A stretch of DNA of 64,000 nucleotides from an uncultured Bacteroidia bacterium (GCA_902786745.1 CADADR010000007.1:1-64000), one strand, 5' to 3'; numbered from the stretch's first letter, positions 53,483-62,700 are shown. Notes: generated by a model from the letters alone, not told the origin. A program made the numbers and translations.

Positions 53483-54350
53483 GTCGCATTTGAATAAATA
53501 ATTTCCTTATCATTTCATTTTTCATGATTTTCGGCTTCCATCCAAAATCCTTCATCAACTTTGAACAATCCATCCCCGCACAAACCAAGGAGCAATTATC
53601 GGCAACATCAAAATTCACACAATAGCCAAACTCCCCACCTATTTTCCTCACACTTTCTGCATAATCTAATAGGGAATACTGGGTTCCAATTCCAAGATTA
53701 TAAGTTCTATAACGTTCCTCTGGAAAGCCCAAAGCAATTGCAAACAAACCAGAGGCTGCATCTGATACATCTAAAAGGGCAGCATATTGATTAGGGGTCG
53801 TCACTGTAAATTGCTCTCCACGAACTGCTTTCTGTATGAAGAAATACAAAAAACGCTGAGGCATCATCAGACTCGCCAAACGAACATTTGTTACATATGG
53901 TATGGTCGACACCAAAAACAACTTCTCCGACGCATACTTCGCCATACTATAAAGATCAACGGGTTCAATAGGCGAATCTTCAGTTGACAATTCACCTACA
54001 GGCAATCGCTTATACACCCCTTGGGAAGAAAGATTTATCACAGACTTAACCCTTAACACCTCTAATCTTTCAATCAGTTTCTCTGTAAAATCAAACGCCT
54101 GCGCTAACAAAGCCGCATCATTGCTGCGAGCAAAAGCACAATTAATAACAGTTTCAACATCTTCAATAGATTCCATGAATAATCCATCAAGATGAAAAAG
54201 CTTCAATCTTGGATGCTTTGGCAAAGGATTCACTTTATCTTCTGGCCGACCACCAATGGCAATAACATTAAAACCTTCATTTTTGAGCAATTCGCATACC
54301 ACAGACTGTCCCAAAAAACCAGTAGCCCCTGTAACTAATACAGTTCTCAT
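53475..54350 (-). CDS. NAD-dependent epimerase/dehydratase (extended SDR)
   Basis: A 291-residue extended SDR. The NAD loop VTGATGFLGQSVVCELL is at residues 6-22, LSSQGVYKR holds the catalytic serine and LYSMAKYASEKL the YxxxK pair. It is smaller than Gne/GalE-type enzymes, and the substrate cannot be told. The gene overlaps the putative transferase gene by 8 bp and follows the ATP-grasp gene by 9 bp, so it may modify the sugar that the ATP-grasp pair decorates. Confidence 0.8.
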   Translation of the reverse strand: MRTVLVTGATGFLGQSVVCELLKNEGFNVIAIGGRPEDKVNPLPKHPRLKLFHLDGLFMESIEDVETVINCAFARSNDAALLAQAFDFTEKLIERLEVLRVKSVINLSSQGVYKRLPVGELSTEDSPIEPVDLYSMAKYASEKLFLVSTIPYVTNVRLASLMMPQRFLYFFIQKAVRGEQFTVTTPNQYAALLDVSDAASGLFAIALGFPEERYRTYNLGIGTQYSLLDYAESVRKIGGEFGYCVNFDVADNCSLVCAGMDCSKLMKDFGWKPKIMKNEMIRKLFIQMRHE

Positions 54351-54359
54351 AATTGATTA

Positions 54360-55652
54360 TTAGTTTTTGAAATGCTCTCGGGCATCAAATCGATAACACA
54401 TATCCTCTCCCTTTTCATCCAACACTTGAATACGATTATTGATTGTCTCTAAATCTCGGACCAACTGTTCCTCCGAATCACAAACCAAAACAAATCTCAA
54501 AACTATTTGTCTCAATGTATTACCATTGGGGGTAAGATCTCCTTCGTGATACCTGTATTCCTTGTCTACAATAGAAGGAACTAGTTTTTCAATATTCTCA
54601 TAGCCGGAAATCTTTCCGATGGTTCCTCCTTTTGAGACAAAAGAAGTTACACAACATGCTTTCCCTTTCATGAAAGGATCCTCCTTTGCCAAGTCATAGC
54701 TTTCAACTTTACCGAGTAAAGCATAATCAACAAATAGGTTCATAAAACTCACCCCATTGACTTTTTCGATAATGCGATACGGAGCTTCGCCTGCACAACG
54801 CAAACCTCCCTCAAAAACACAGAATTCGTTTCTTTGCCGATTATATAAACCCTGAACAAACAGAACTCCGGCACTCAGCGCTAACGATTTACTCAAGTCA
54901 ATCATTTTGTCATTAACCTGATCTAAATAATCTCTGATAAACGCCGAAGGATAAACGCGAGCCAAAGGAACGGTGGTTACGTCTCCAGGATGTACAGCCA
55001 CAGGGACACGGTTGTCAATACACGACAACGAAACTTTACCGTTTGCGATAGTATAATGAGCAGTAAATTCTTCGCCTTCAAAGAACTTTTCAATAATAAT
55101 TCTTCCTTTTTCTGAATTCGTAATCGCTTCAGGAATAGCATTGTGCAAACTCTGATAATCCCTGCAAATTGTAACGCCCACAGAGGCACTTGAATCGACA
55201 GGTTTAACGATTACCGGAAACTGAATTGCGTTTGTTATTTCTGTTGGAACTGTTTCACCAGTGAAAAACGTTCTAGGACAAGGGACATCAAATTTCAAAC
55301 ACAAATCCCTAAAACTATCTTTGTTCTCTATCAAATTCCATTGTTCGCGAGTGCAATAGAACGGAAAGCCAAAACAATGGCACAGCTCCATAGCTTTAAT
55401 CAGATTGAACTCACTAATACCGGCAAAAACACCATCAATTTTATTCTCGTGAATGTATTTCTTTAAGCTTTCAACGTCTGCTGTACTAATCAATACATTA
55501 TCATCTGCAAGCTGCTTTCCAAATGACTTTTCTACAGGAAGATTATCTGCCACTATTGTATATGCGCCATTCTCTTTTGCATATTTAAGGATATCCAATG
55601 TGCCGACATTAGACCCTAACAATAAAAGCTTTTTTCCTTCAAACCGTTTCAT
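54360..55652 (-). CDS. ATP-grasp ligase, second of tandem pair
   Basis: A 430-residue ATP-grasp enzyme (carbamoyl-phosphate-synthase-like). Seen are LLLGSNVGTLDILKYAKENG at the N-terminal lobe, the ATP-binding lysine strand FPVIVKPVDSSASVGVT and the E-rich site EKFFEGEEFTAHY; the metal-binding ending is altered (FCVFEGGLRCAGEAPYR). I start at ATG 55652, four bases after the previous stop. The family forms an amide or acyl-phosphate link between a carboxylate and an amine. Beside a 4-amino-sugar transaminase it may attach an amino acid or acid to the sugar amine. Confidence 0.78.
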   Translation of the reverse strand: MKRFEGKKLLLLGSNVGTLDILKYAKENGAYTIVADNLPVEKSFGKQLADDNVLISTADVESLKKYIHENKIDGVFAGISEFNLIKAMELCHCFGFPFYCTREQWNLIENKDSFRDLCLKFDVPCPRTFFTGETVPTEITNAIQFPVIVKPVDSSASVGVTICRDYQSLHNAIPEAITNSEKGRIIIEKFFEGEEFTAHYTIANGKVSLSCIDNRVPVAVHPGDVTTVPLARVYPSAFIRDYLDQVNDKMIDLSKSLALSAGVLFVQGLYNRQRNEFCVFEGGLRCAGEAPYRIIEKVNGVSFMNLFVDYALLGKVESYDLAKEDPFMKGKACCVTSFVSKGGTIGKISGYENIEKLVPSIVDKEYRYHEGDLTPNGNTLRQIVLRFVLVCDSEEQLVRDLETINNRIQVLDEKGEDMCYRFDAREHFKN

Positions 55653-55656
55653 TGTT

Positions 55657-56859
55657 CTACAAAGCAATCACTTTCAACCACGAAGAAACATTCTCAATAG
55701 CTTTGAACACGGCGTTCGCTTTATCAAACCTCAACACCATAGTACCGATTGCATCATTGGCTCCCTCAAACGGATTCACATGGTCACCCTTTTTCACCCA
55801 CAAGTCTTCTTCTATCACTTCAGCTGGCAAATCCTTAGCAATTTCAAGACCTTCAAATGAGCCAGCCCTATCCGCATGGAGTATCACCTCAGCCCAATGG
55901 CCGTTGTATGGTTTTTGCCCAACCTCAGGGACCGAATCGCCTATGATATAACGCGTCATGGCCGTAATCATGTCCACACCCGTAGCGTAGCGCAGCATCT
56001 CACACAAACGGTTGCCGCCCCCACGAGGCGTCAGTTCCATGATATAGGGTTTCCCGTTCGTTCCGATACGGGTTTCGATATTGTAGATATTGGTCTTCAT
56101 TCCCAAAAGGGAGATGAGCCTTTGAATCTCAACTGTCAAATAGGCTTCCTGCTCTTTCGTATAGGTCGATGGCCAGGTATAAGCTGCCGGTGCATAAGGG
56201 TTGGCCGCTTTCAAATCAAAGTGCTGTGCATTGAAACTCACAAACTTCAATTGGCCATCTACCGAAAAGCTATCCGTATCCGATGAACAGCCTTGCTTTT
56301 CAATGAAATCTTCAATGATGATATGCCCTGAAAGAGACTTGTCAAAAGCATGTTCAACAGCCGCTTTCAATTGGCTTTTATCATTTACTCTGGTCACGCC
56401 TTTTGAGCCCGCAGAGTCTGTCGGTTTCACAATAACAGGATAATCGAACGCGTCTTGGTCCGCCAAGGCGTCATTAAGATTGGAATATCCTTTAGCCTTG
56501 GGCACATTGAAACCATGCTCCGCCAAAAACGCGCGAAAACGGTCTTTGTTTTGCAGAATGCAAACCGATTCGTAAGGGCCAAAAGAGGGCAATCCCATCT
56601 TTTCTTGAACATAAGAAGCACTCACCACTCCTGGATCAACACCAAAACTCATGATACCATCAATCCGCTTCTGTTGCGCCACTCTCAACACAGCCTCTTT
56701 GTCGATGATGCTCACGTTAACATACTCGTCACTAAACTTATGGGCGATATTGTCAGGCAAATAATCGGCAGTGATGACATAATAGCCTTGCTCATGCGCC
56801 GCCTTGATTACGGGCAAGAGGTAACGAATACCACCTAGGAGCATGAGCCTCTTTTGCAT
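55657..56859 (-). CDS. ATP-grasp ligase, first of tandem pair
   Basis: A 400-residue ATP-grasp enzyme of the same broad type as the next gene, but clearly divergent from it. LMLLGGIRYLLPVIKAAHEQ is the preATP lobe, DYPVIVKPTDSAGSKGVTRV the ATP-binding strand and loop, and YIMELTPRGGGNRLCEML the metal-binding end with intact E and N. The start codon shares bases with the transaminase stop (TAATG). The two ATP-grasp genes and the VioA-like gene are probably one biosynthetic step group. Confidence 0.82.
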   Translation of the reverse strand: MQKRLMLLGGIRYLLPVIKAAHEQGYYVITADYLPDNIAHKFSDEYVNVSIIDKEAVLRVAQQKRIDGIMSFGVDPGVVSASYVQEKMGLPSFGPYESVCILQNKDRFRAFLAEHGFNVPKAKGYSNLNDALADQDAFDYPVIVKPTDSAGSKGVTRVNDKSQLKAAVEHAFDKSLSGHIIIEDFIEKQGCSSDTDSFSVDGQLKFVSFNAQHFDLKAANPYAPAAYTWPSTYTKEQEAYLTVEIQRLISLLGMKTNIYNIETRIGTNGKPYIMELTPRGGGNRLCEMLRYATGVDMITAMTRYIIGDSVPEVGQKPYNGHWAEVILHADRAGSFEGLEIAKDLPAEVIEEDLWVKKGDHVNPFEGANDAIGTMVLRFDKANAVFKAIENVSSWLKVIAL

Positions 56860-57968
56860 TATTTCACAATTAAGTCAAGTATTCTAGACAAATCCCCATC
56901 ACTCAATTCATGATGCATGGGCAGACAAATCACTTCATTGGCAACACGCGTCGCCACAGGCAAGTTCTCAGGCGCCGCACTCGGTAAGCCGCAGTAGCTG
57001 CTGAAGGCACTAATGAGCGGGTAGAAATACCTTCTGCCTAAGATGCCTTGGTCCTTCATCTTGAAGTAGAGTTCATCACGCGTCATGCCATATTCCTCTG
57101 CATTGACGAAGATGGGAAAATAGCTATAGTTATGACGCACACCAGGCATATCATCGAAGAAGCGGATACCTTTCACGTTTCTCAAAGCCTCACGATATTT
57201 GATAGCCACCTGATGACGTTTCTCTATGGCCTCGTCCACCTGTTTCAGATTCAACAAACCGTAGGCGGCTCTCACCTCGTCCATCTTGCTGTTAATGCCG
57301 GGAGCAACGACTTCTGTCTCACCCGCAAAACCAAAATTCTTCAAGTAATCCACACGCTTTTTGGTCTCGGCATCATGCATCACGAGTGCGCCACCTTCCA
57401 AGGTGTTGTACACTTTGGTGGCATGGAAACTCAAAGTAGCCATGTCACCCTGCTCAAGCACACTCTTGCCTTTCACTTCCACACCAAAGGCATGGGCAGC
57501 GTCGTAAATTACCTTCAAGCCATACTTGTCAGCAATGGCCTGAATACGCTCCATATCACATGGCTTACCATAGCAATGCACGGGCATGATGGCAGTAGTA
57601 TGGGGGGTAATGGCCGCCTCAATCCTATCAGGGTCCATGCCACAGGTGGATGCCTCTATATCCACAAACACAGGCTTACAGCCGTTCCACCAAATGCTGT
57701 GGGTGGTTGCCACAAAGCTATACGGAGTAGTAATTACCTCACCGGTGATACGCAAGGCTTGCAAAGCGGTCAACAAAGGTAAGGTGCCATTGGTGAACAA
57801 ACTGATGTAAGGCACCTTCAGATACGCACACAAAGCCTGCTCCAACTGTTGATGAAACCGTCCGTTGTTGGTAATCCATTTGCTGTCCCAGATTTCCTTC
57901 AAGAGTCCATTGAACTCGTCAAGATTGGGAAGCAAAGGAGAAGTAACCTTTATCTGATTCTCTTTCAT
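56859..57968 (-). CDS. VioA-like dTDP-4-amino-4,6-dideoxyglucose transaminase
   Basis: A 369-residue DegT/DnrJ PLP aminotransferase. The opening TSPLLPNLDEFNGLLKEIWD and WITNNGRFHQQLEQAL recall VioA (dTDP-viosamine synthesis), and the PLP lysine is in LSFHATKVYNTLEGG. It differs from the RffA-like and PseC-like aminotransferases elsewhere in the cluster, so a separate 4-amino sugar is predicted. It overlaps the ABC transporter gene by 4 bp and the ATP-grasp gene by 1 bp. Confidence 0.85.
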   Translation of the reverse strand: MKENQIKVTSPLLPNLDEFNGLLKEIWDSKWITNNGRFHQQLEQALCAYLKVPYISLFTNGTLPLLTALQALRITGEVITTPYSFVATTHSIWWNGCKPVFVDIEASTCGMDPDRIEAAITPHTTAIMPVHCYGKPCDMERIQAIADKYGLKVIYDAAHAFGVEVKGKSVLEQGDMATLSFHATKVYNTLEGGALVMHDAETKKRVDYLKNFGFAGETEVVAPGINSKMDEVRAAYGLLNLKQVDEAIEKRHQVAIKYREALRNVKGIRFFDDMPGVRHNYSYFPIFVNAEEYGMTRDELYFKMKDQGILGRRYFYPLISAFSSYCGLPSAAPENLPVATRVANEVICLPMHHELSDGDLSRILDLIVK

Positions 57969-59251
57969 TTAACTTTTTCTTCAACAAAGTCAAATTTCGG
58001 GGTCACATCACCCGGTTCCTTTCCCATATAACCACCAATGGCAACTTGACGATTGGCTAATGTGAATGAGACTAGATCCTGCTCATCGGCAAGACACTCA
58101 ATGTTGTTAACTTGCTGGAAAGCCATAAAGTCAATGCCATAATTGCCCCAATTAAGGAAATTGGCAGGAATGACGCAACGTTGCAGGTATTCACCCGCTT
58201 CATGGCGTTTGTCATAGCACCTGCCAACACCACTAAATGAGAAAATTTTGTTACCTTGCTCATTCTTCATATGCATCGTAATCCAAAAACGATCAATCGG
58301 ATGATTCAAACGGTATCTAATAACTATTTCCAAATCCTGATCCATCCGCATTATATCAGTATAGTTTCCATCTTTTCTCCTCACCCCTATTTCAATCAAT
58401 TCAAAACCTTTACCTTTAACCTCAGGATTTTCCCAACTCTTATAATTGTCAACCACACTATCTCCACGTAGGTAATGTGTCACAACAGTATCAACAGGCC
58501 CATCATCCACTAGCATTCCATTTTTCAAGATGACACCACGTTTGCAAAGGGCTTTGATACTTGTCATGTTGTGGCTCACAAACAATACCGTCCTACCTTC
58601 GCCCTTACTTACATCTTGCATCTTTCCTATTGCCTTTTTCTGAAATTCAGCATCACCTACGGCAAGTACCTCATCTACCACAAGAATCTCTGGATCAAGA
58701 TGAGCCGCCACGGCAAAACCTAAACGCACCGTCATTCCAGAGCTGTAACGTTTCACTGGAGTATCAATATACCGTTCACAGCCAGAAAAATCAACAATTT
58801 CATCCAACTTTTTACTGATTTCTTGCTTTGTCATACCTAGGATAGCTCCATTCATATAAATGTTTTCACGGCCAGTCATCTCTGAATGAAAACCCGTACC
58901 CACTTCAAGCAAAGAACCTATTCGGCCTCGTGCCTTAATGGTTCCCGTAGTGGGGCCCGTCACACGCGACAACAGCTTCAAGAGCGTACTTTTCCCTGCG
59001 CCATTCTTTCCAATGATGCCTATCACATCGCCTTGTTCCACCTTAAAGTCAATGTTTCTCAAAGCCCAAACATATTCACTATCTGCAGCCAAGGAGCGGT
59101 CATTCACCGAGCCTATTTTCAGATATGGATCTTCCTTGTGCAAGATAGACGTTTGCCACCAACGGTTAAGGTCGTGGCTAAGTGTTCTAGTAGAAACCAG
59201 CCCTAATCGATATTGCTTGCTAATATTGTTGAATTCTATTGCTGTAGTCAT
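57965..59251 (-). CDS. wzt: Polysaccharide ABC transporter ATPase (Wzt)
   Basis: A 428-residue ABC ATPase that powers export of lipid-linked polysaccharide. Walker A is GIIGKNGAGKSTLLK, the signature is YSSGMTVRLGFAVA and Walker B is ILVVDEVLAVGD, followed by the switch histidine in LFVSHNM. A C-terminal extension (about 270-428, beta-rich, ending KFDFVEEKVK) fits the Wzt carbohydrate-binding domain that recognises the capped chain end. The permease gene (Wzm) is 42 bp upstream, making the pair a complete exporter. Confidence 0.92.
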   Translation of the reverse strand: MTTAIEFNNISKQYRLGLVSTRTLSHDLNRWWQTSILHKEDPYLKIGSVNDRSLAADSEYVWALRNIDFKVEQGDVIGIIGKNGAGKSTLLKLLSRVTGPTTGTIKARGRIGSLLEVGTGFHSEMTGRENIYMNGAILGMTKQEISKKLDEIVDFSGCERYIDTPVKRYSSGMTVRLGFAVAAHLDPEILVVDEVLAVGDAEFQKKAIGKMQDVSKGEGRTVLFVSHNMTSIKALCKRGVILKNGMLVDDGPVDTVVTHYLRGDSVVDNYKSWENPEVKGKGFELIEIGVRRKDGNYTDIMRMDQDLEIVIRYRLNHPIDRFWITMHMKNEQGNKIFSFSGVGRCYDKRHEAGEYLQRCVIPANFLNWGNYGIDFMAFQQVNNIECLADEQDLVSFTLANRQVAIGGYMGKEPGDVTPKFDFVEEKVK

Positions 59252-59293
59252 AATGATGATTATTCTAACTTTTAACTATCAACTCCTAACCAA

Positions 59294-60175
59294 TTATACA
59301 GTATCCATAAAACTCTTCTGCACCTTATTGAAAATCAACACACCCAAGCCTAGCATTACAATCATGATGATAAAACTATAGGCCAACCAGCCCCAACCAA
59401 TAAACTCTCCTGCACCTAAGGCGCCATATTTGAAGGTTTCAATCACAGGAGTCACAGGATTAAGACACATAATGGTTCCCAAATTCATACCCAAAACCCT
59501 TTTTCCTGCCGCCTGGCTCAAAGGATAGACGATAGGCGTAGCATACATCCAAAGCTGTACGATAAATGAAAACAAGATTTGTAAATCACGGTACTTGGTT
59601 GTCAAAGAGGATATGATGATACCGAAACCCAAAGCCAAACCCGCCATCATCACCACAAGCAAGGGGAAAAGCAAGAAATACCAGTTCGGACTCGGCGCCA
59701 AGCCTATAATGGCATAGTAGATATACACGATGACAAACAGTCCGAATTGTATGCCAAAACGAACCAAATTACTGGTAACATTCGAAAGCGGCATGATCAG
59801 CCTCGGGAAATAAACCTTGCCAAAAATACCCGCATTTGAAACGAAGGTGTTTGAAGTCTTGGTCAGACAATCAGCAAAATACTGCCACATGCAAACACCA
59901 GCCAAATAGAACAAGGGCTGCGGCACACCATCGGTGGGAATACCTGCAATGCCACCAAACACGACCATGTACATGATCACCGTCAAAGCGGGTTGAATGA
60001 GCCACCACAAGGGGCCTAATACCGTCTGCTTGTATTGTACTGTTATATCTCGTTTAACAAACAAGGTCAACAAGTCCCTATAGTCCCAAATTTCTTTCAG
60101 GTTCACCTCAAACAAGCCTGTGCGTGGCTTGATGACAGTGGTCCAGTTTTCGTTTTCCGATACTGTTTGCGCCAT
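59294..60175 (-). CDS. wzm: Polysaccharide ABC transporter permease (Wzm)
   Basis: A 293-residue ABC-2 type permease. A cytoplasmic N-terminus leads into WDYRDLLTLFVKRDITVQYKQ, typical of Wzm/KpsM, and LGPLWWLIQPALTVIMYMVV opens the membrane part with about six helices. SLTTKYRDLQILFSFIVQLW and NPVTPVIETFKY are conserved blocks. It forms the channel partner of the Wzt ATPase coded 42 bp downstream. A roughly 200-bp gap with a promoter-like sequence lies upstream. Confidence 0.92.
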   Translation of the reverse strand: MAQTVSENENWTTVIKPRTGLFEVNLKEIWDYRDLLTLFVKRDITVQYKQTVLGPLWWLIQPALTVIMYMVVFGGIAGIPTDGVPQPLFYLAGVCMWQYFADCLTKTSNTFVSNAGIFGKVYFPRLIMPLSNVTSNLVRFGIQFGLFVIVYIYYAIIGLAPSPNWYFLLFPLLVVMMAGLALGFGIIISSLTTKYRDLQILFSFIVQLWMYATPIVYPLSQAAGKRVLGMNLGTIMCLNPVTPVIETFKYGALGAGEFIGWGWLAYSFIIMIVMLGLGVLIFNKVQKSFMDTV

Positions 60176-60326
60176 TTTGATAATGATAAAAGGTTATAGC
60201 TTCGCTATTCTGACTCCCATGAGAGAGCCGTAACACTCCGTTTCTCAAAGGTTTAGCATCTACACTAAAGCAAATGCAATAAGACAAGCACGTTCCACCA
60301 TAATGTCAAAACCCACTTATCCGCTG

Positions 60327-60358
60327 CAAAAATAATGAATAATAATCAAATAAACCAA
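60327..60358 (-). promoter_or_regulatory. Possible promoter of Wzm/Wzt-led operon
   Basis: On the minus strand: TTG at 60356-60358, a 21-bp spacer and TATTTTTG at 60327-60334. It lies between the sugar transferase stop and the wzm start, leaving a leader of about 150 nt that contains a small AATAGC-GAA-GCTAT hairpin near 60196-60213. It could drive the whole 27-60 kb cluster, or be chance in AT-rich DNA. Confidence 0.4.
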
Positions 60359-60374
60359 GAAAAAAAGGCACAAT

Positions 60375-61496
60375 TTATTTAGACCTTTTTCCTTTTAAGA
60401 CAATATTTCCGACAATCTTCCAGAAATAGTTCCAATCGGTGCGGAAAGGATGCTCCAAATAGGCCTCCAGATAGCGACGCTCGCTCTCCTGGATCTCGTC
60501 CAAGGTCTCAGGCATATCCACGTAAAAAGGAGGTAGCAAGCCTGGTTTGGTCTTAATCCTTAGTTCTTGTAATTCTTTGGAATATAAGCTGAAATACTGT
60601 CTACTTAAAGGGCGCACCCCTACCAGCTTCATCTGCCCTTTCAAGACATTGAGCAGCATGGGCAACTCATCAAGCCAGGTCTTGCGCAAGAAACGGCCCC
60701 AACCTGTCACACGGTAGTCATTGCTAAACTTGCCGCCCTTGTCCAAGTCGTTATTCTCATAGACATAGGTCTGCAAATACTCGGAATAGGCATACATGGT
60801 GCGGAACTTGAACACGTTGAAGAGTTTGCCGTCCTTGCCTACCCTGCGCAGCTTCACCAAGGGACCATAGGTATGCGGCTCACTATGGGGCTCACGCTTC
60901 TTCTGCCCGATGACGCAATAGCGGTCGTGGATGTACTGCTCGCTCACCACCTCAAAGCCGCAATAATATAGTCTGCCCAAAATCTCAGGCCTTGGGAACA
61001 CCTTTCTCTCTTTCTTGTTACAGAAATAGTAGAAACGACGTGTCAAAACCAGCTTGGGACACACCCTATGCCACAGGAAGTCAAAGAAATAGACAATATG
61101 CGCTATGAGCCTGGGGTATTTGCTGAAGATCTGTGCGCGACGCTTCTGAGAGGTGTCGAAGGCACAGACGAGAAAACCGTCTTGTTTCAGCTTGGCGTTG
61201 GCCTTACGGAGGTAACGATTCACGTAACGGATGGTGTTGAGATGGTCCGCGGCCAGCAAGACCTCGGCCTCGCCGTCGGGCACCGCCCACGACTTCTCAG
61301 CATAGTCGTTGAGCCAAGCCGAGCGTTCAGGGCTGCGGGGCGTCTCGGCCACCGCGATCAGCTCGCGCAGCTGCTCAGGGGCATGGTCAAACTCAAAACG
61401 CGGTGCGTGCTGCGGCTCTGACACGGCAAGGTATTCCATCACCTCGTCGTAGTTGTCGCGACTCGCCCATGTGTTGTAGTATGACTTAAAGCCCAT
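60375..61496 (-). CDS. Sugar transferase (PF02397-like) with replaced N-terminus
   Basis: A 373-residue protein whose C-terminal half is a clear initiating sugar-phosphate transferase: LRRVGKDGKLFNVFKFRTMY, RVTGWGRFLRKTWLDELPML and LKGQMKLVGVRPL. In the usual form this part follows a membrane hairpin (K-R-x-F-D-..). Here the first about 195 residues differ: AEVLLAADHLNTIRYVNRYL and the stretch KQDGFLVCAFDTSQKRRAQI look more like a degenerate SAM-type methyltransferase. The hydrophobic stretch AHIVYFFDFLWHRVCP could be a short membrane contact. It should start repeat-unit synthesis on undecaprenyl phosphate. Confidence 0.75.
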   Translation of the reverse strand: MGFKSYYNTWASRDNYDEVMEYLAVSEPQHAPRFEFDHAPEQLRELIAVAETPRSPERSAWLNDYAEKSWAVPDGEAEVLLAADHLNTIRYVNRYLRKANAKLKQDGFLVCAFDTSQKRRAQIFSKYPRLIAHIVYFFDFLWHRVCPKLVLTRRFYYFCNKKERKVFPRPEILGRLYYCGFEVVSEQYIHDRYCVIGQKKREPHSEPHTYGPLVKLRRVGKDGKLFNVFKFRTMYAYSEYLQTYVYENNDLDKGGKFSNDYRVTGWGRFLRKTWLDELPMLLNVLKGQMKLVGVRPLSRQYFSLYSKELQELRIKTKPGLLPPFYVDMPETLDEIQESERRYLEAYLEHPFRTDWNYFWKIVGNIVLKGKRSK

Positions 61497-61508
61497 AGTA
61501 TCTGTTTG

Positions 61509-62639
61509 TTATTTCTTCAAAAAGTCACAAACGACCTGACAAATCAGGTCTTGGTCCTTCTCATTCAGATAAGGATGAATGGGCAAGGAAATGACCGTAT
61601 CGGCCAGCTGGTCGGAGACCGGGCAACGGTTGTCGTCGAGGTTCAGATAGCTGAATGCCGTCTGCCTGTGCATCGGGATGGGATAATAGATGGCGGTGGG
61701 GATATCCAAAGCCTTTAAGGCAGCCTGCAAACCCGCCCTTTGCTCCTTGTCCTTCAGTTGGAGCGTGTACTGCGCCCAACTGGAATAGAAGCCTTCGGGA
61801 ACGACGGGTGTCTTCACCACACCTTTTAATTTCTCGGTATAACGCGCTGCCACATTGTTGACGTCGACCAACTCATAGTCTTTGAAGGCCTTCAGCTTCA
61901 CAATCAAGATGGCAGCCTGTATGCTGTCCAAACGGGAGTTCATGCCGATACGCACGTTGTCGTAACGGTCGCTGCCCTTGCCATGGATGTGGTAAGATTC
62001 CATCAGCGCCGCCCATTCGTCGTTGTCGGTAAACACCGCGCCACCGTCGCCGTAGCAGCCCACGGGCTTGGCGGGGAAGAACGAGGTGGTGGAGATATCG
62101 CCGAAGGTACAGGCTTTCTTGTCGCCGATACGACCACCAAAGCCTTGAGCGCCGTCTTCCAGGACATAGAGGTGGTATTTGTCGGCCACCTTACGGACGG
62201 CCTTGAAGTCGGCCGGCAGACCGAAGAGGTCGACAGCGATGACCACGCGAGGCGTGAGCTTGCCGGCTTTCAGGGTCTGCTCGATCTTGCGCTCGAGGTC
62301 GGCCACGTCGATGTTGAAGGTGTCCTTGTCGACGTCGACGAAGACGGGCGTGGCGCCCTGCATGGCGATGACCTCGGCCGAGGCGAAGAAGGTAAAGCTG
62401 GGCACGAAGACGGCGTCGCCGGGCTTCACGTCCCAAGCCTTCAAGGCCAGCAGAAGGGCATCGGTGCCGCTGTTACAGGCGATGCAGTGCTTCGTGCCGA
62501 CATAGTCGGCGAAGGCTATCTCCATCTCCTTGATTTTAGGGCCCATGACGTAGGCCGACGAGGCTACCACGTCGAGGATGGCCTTGTCCATTTCGTCCTT
62601 GAGGACGTTATATTGTGTCTTTAAATCTCTGAATTGCAT
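61509..62639 (-). CDS. WbpE/WlbC-like sugar 3-aminotransferase
   Basis: A 376-residue DegT/DnrJ PLP aminotransferase. The opening QFRDLKTQYNVLKDEMDKAI, ACNSGTDALLLALKAWDVKPGD and the PLP-lysine block SFFPAKPVGCYGDGGAVFTD match WbpE/WlbC, which act on UDP-2-acetamido-3-keto-glucuronic acid. The WbpD-like acetyltransferase gene is 45 bp upstream. The dehydrogenase genes WbpA and WbpB are not in the window. Confidence 0.88.
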   Translation of the reverse strand: MQFRDLKTQYNVLKDEMDKAILDVVASSAYVMGPKIKEMEIAFADYVGTKHCIACNSGTDALLLALKAWDVKPGDAVFVPSFTFFASAEVIAMQGATPVFVDVDKDTFNIDVADLERKIEQTLKAGKLTPRVVIAVDLFGLPADFKAVRKVADKYHLYVLEDGAQGFGGRIGDKKACTFGDISTTSFFPAKPVGCYGDGGAVFTDNDEWAALMESYHIHGKGSDRYDNVRIGMNSRLDSIQAAILIVKLKAFKDYELVDVNNVAARYTEKLKGVVKTPVVPEGFYSSWAQYTLQLKDKEQRAGLQAALKALDIPTAIYYPIPMHRQTAFSYLNLDDNRCPVSDQLADTVISLPIHPYLNEKDQDLICQVVCDFLKK

Positions 62640-62644
62640 GTTAG

Positions 62645-62700
62645 TTTAGAGTTTAGGGTTTAGAGTTTAGAGTCAGTTGAAAGTTTAGAGTTTAGAGTTG
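62645..62700. repeat. GTTTAGA heptamer repeat
   Basis: GTTTAGAG and GTTTAGG units around TCAGTTGAAAGT, the same composite as at 22981-23020. Both copies sit immediately upstream of a minus-strand sugar-nucleotide gene start. Confidence 0.75.
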
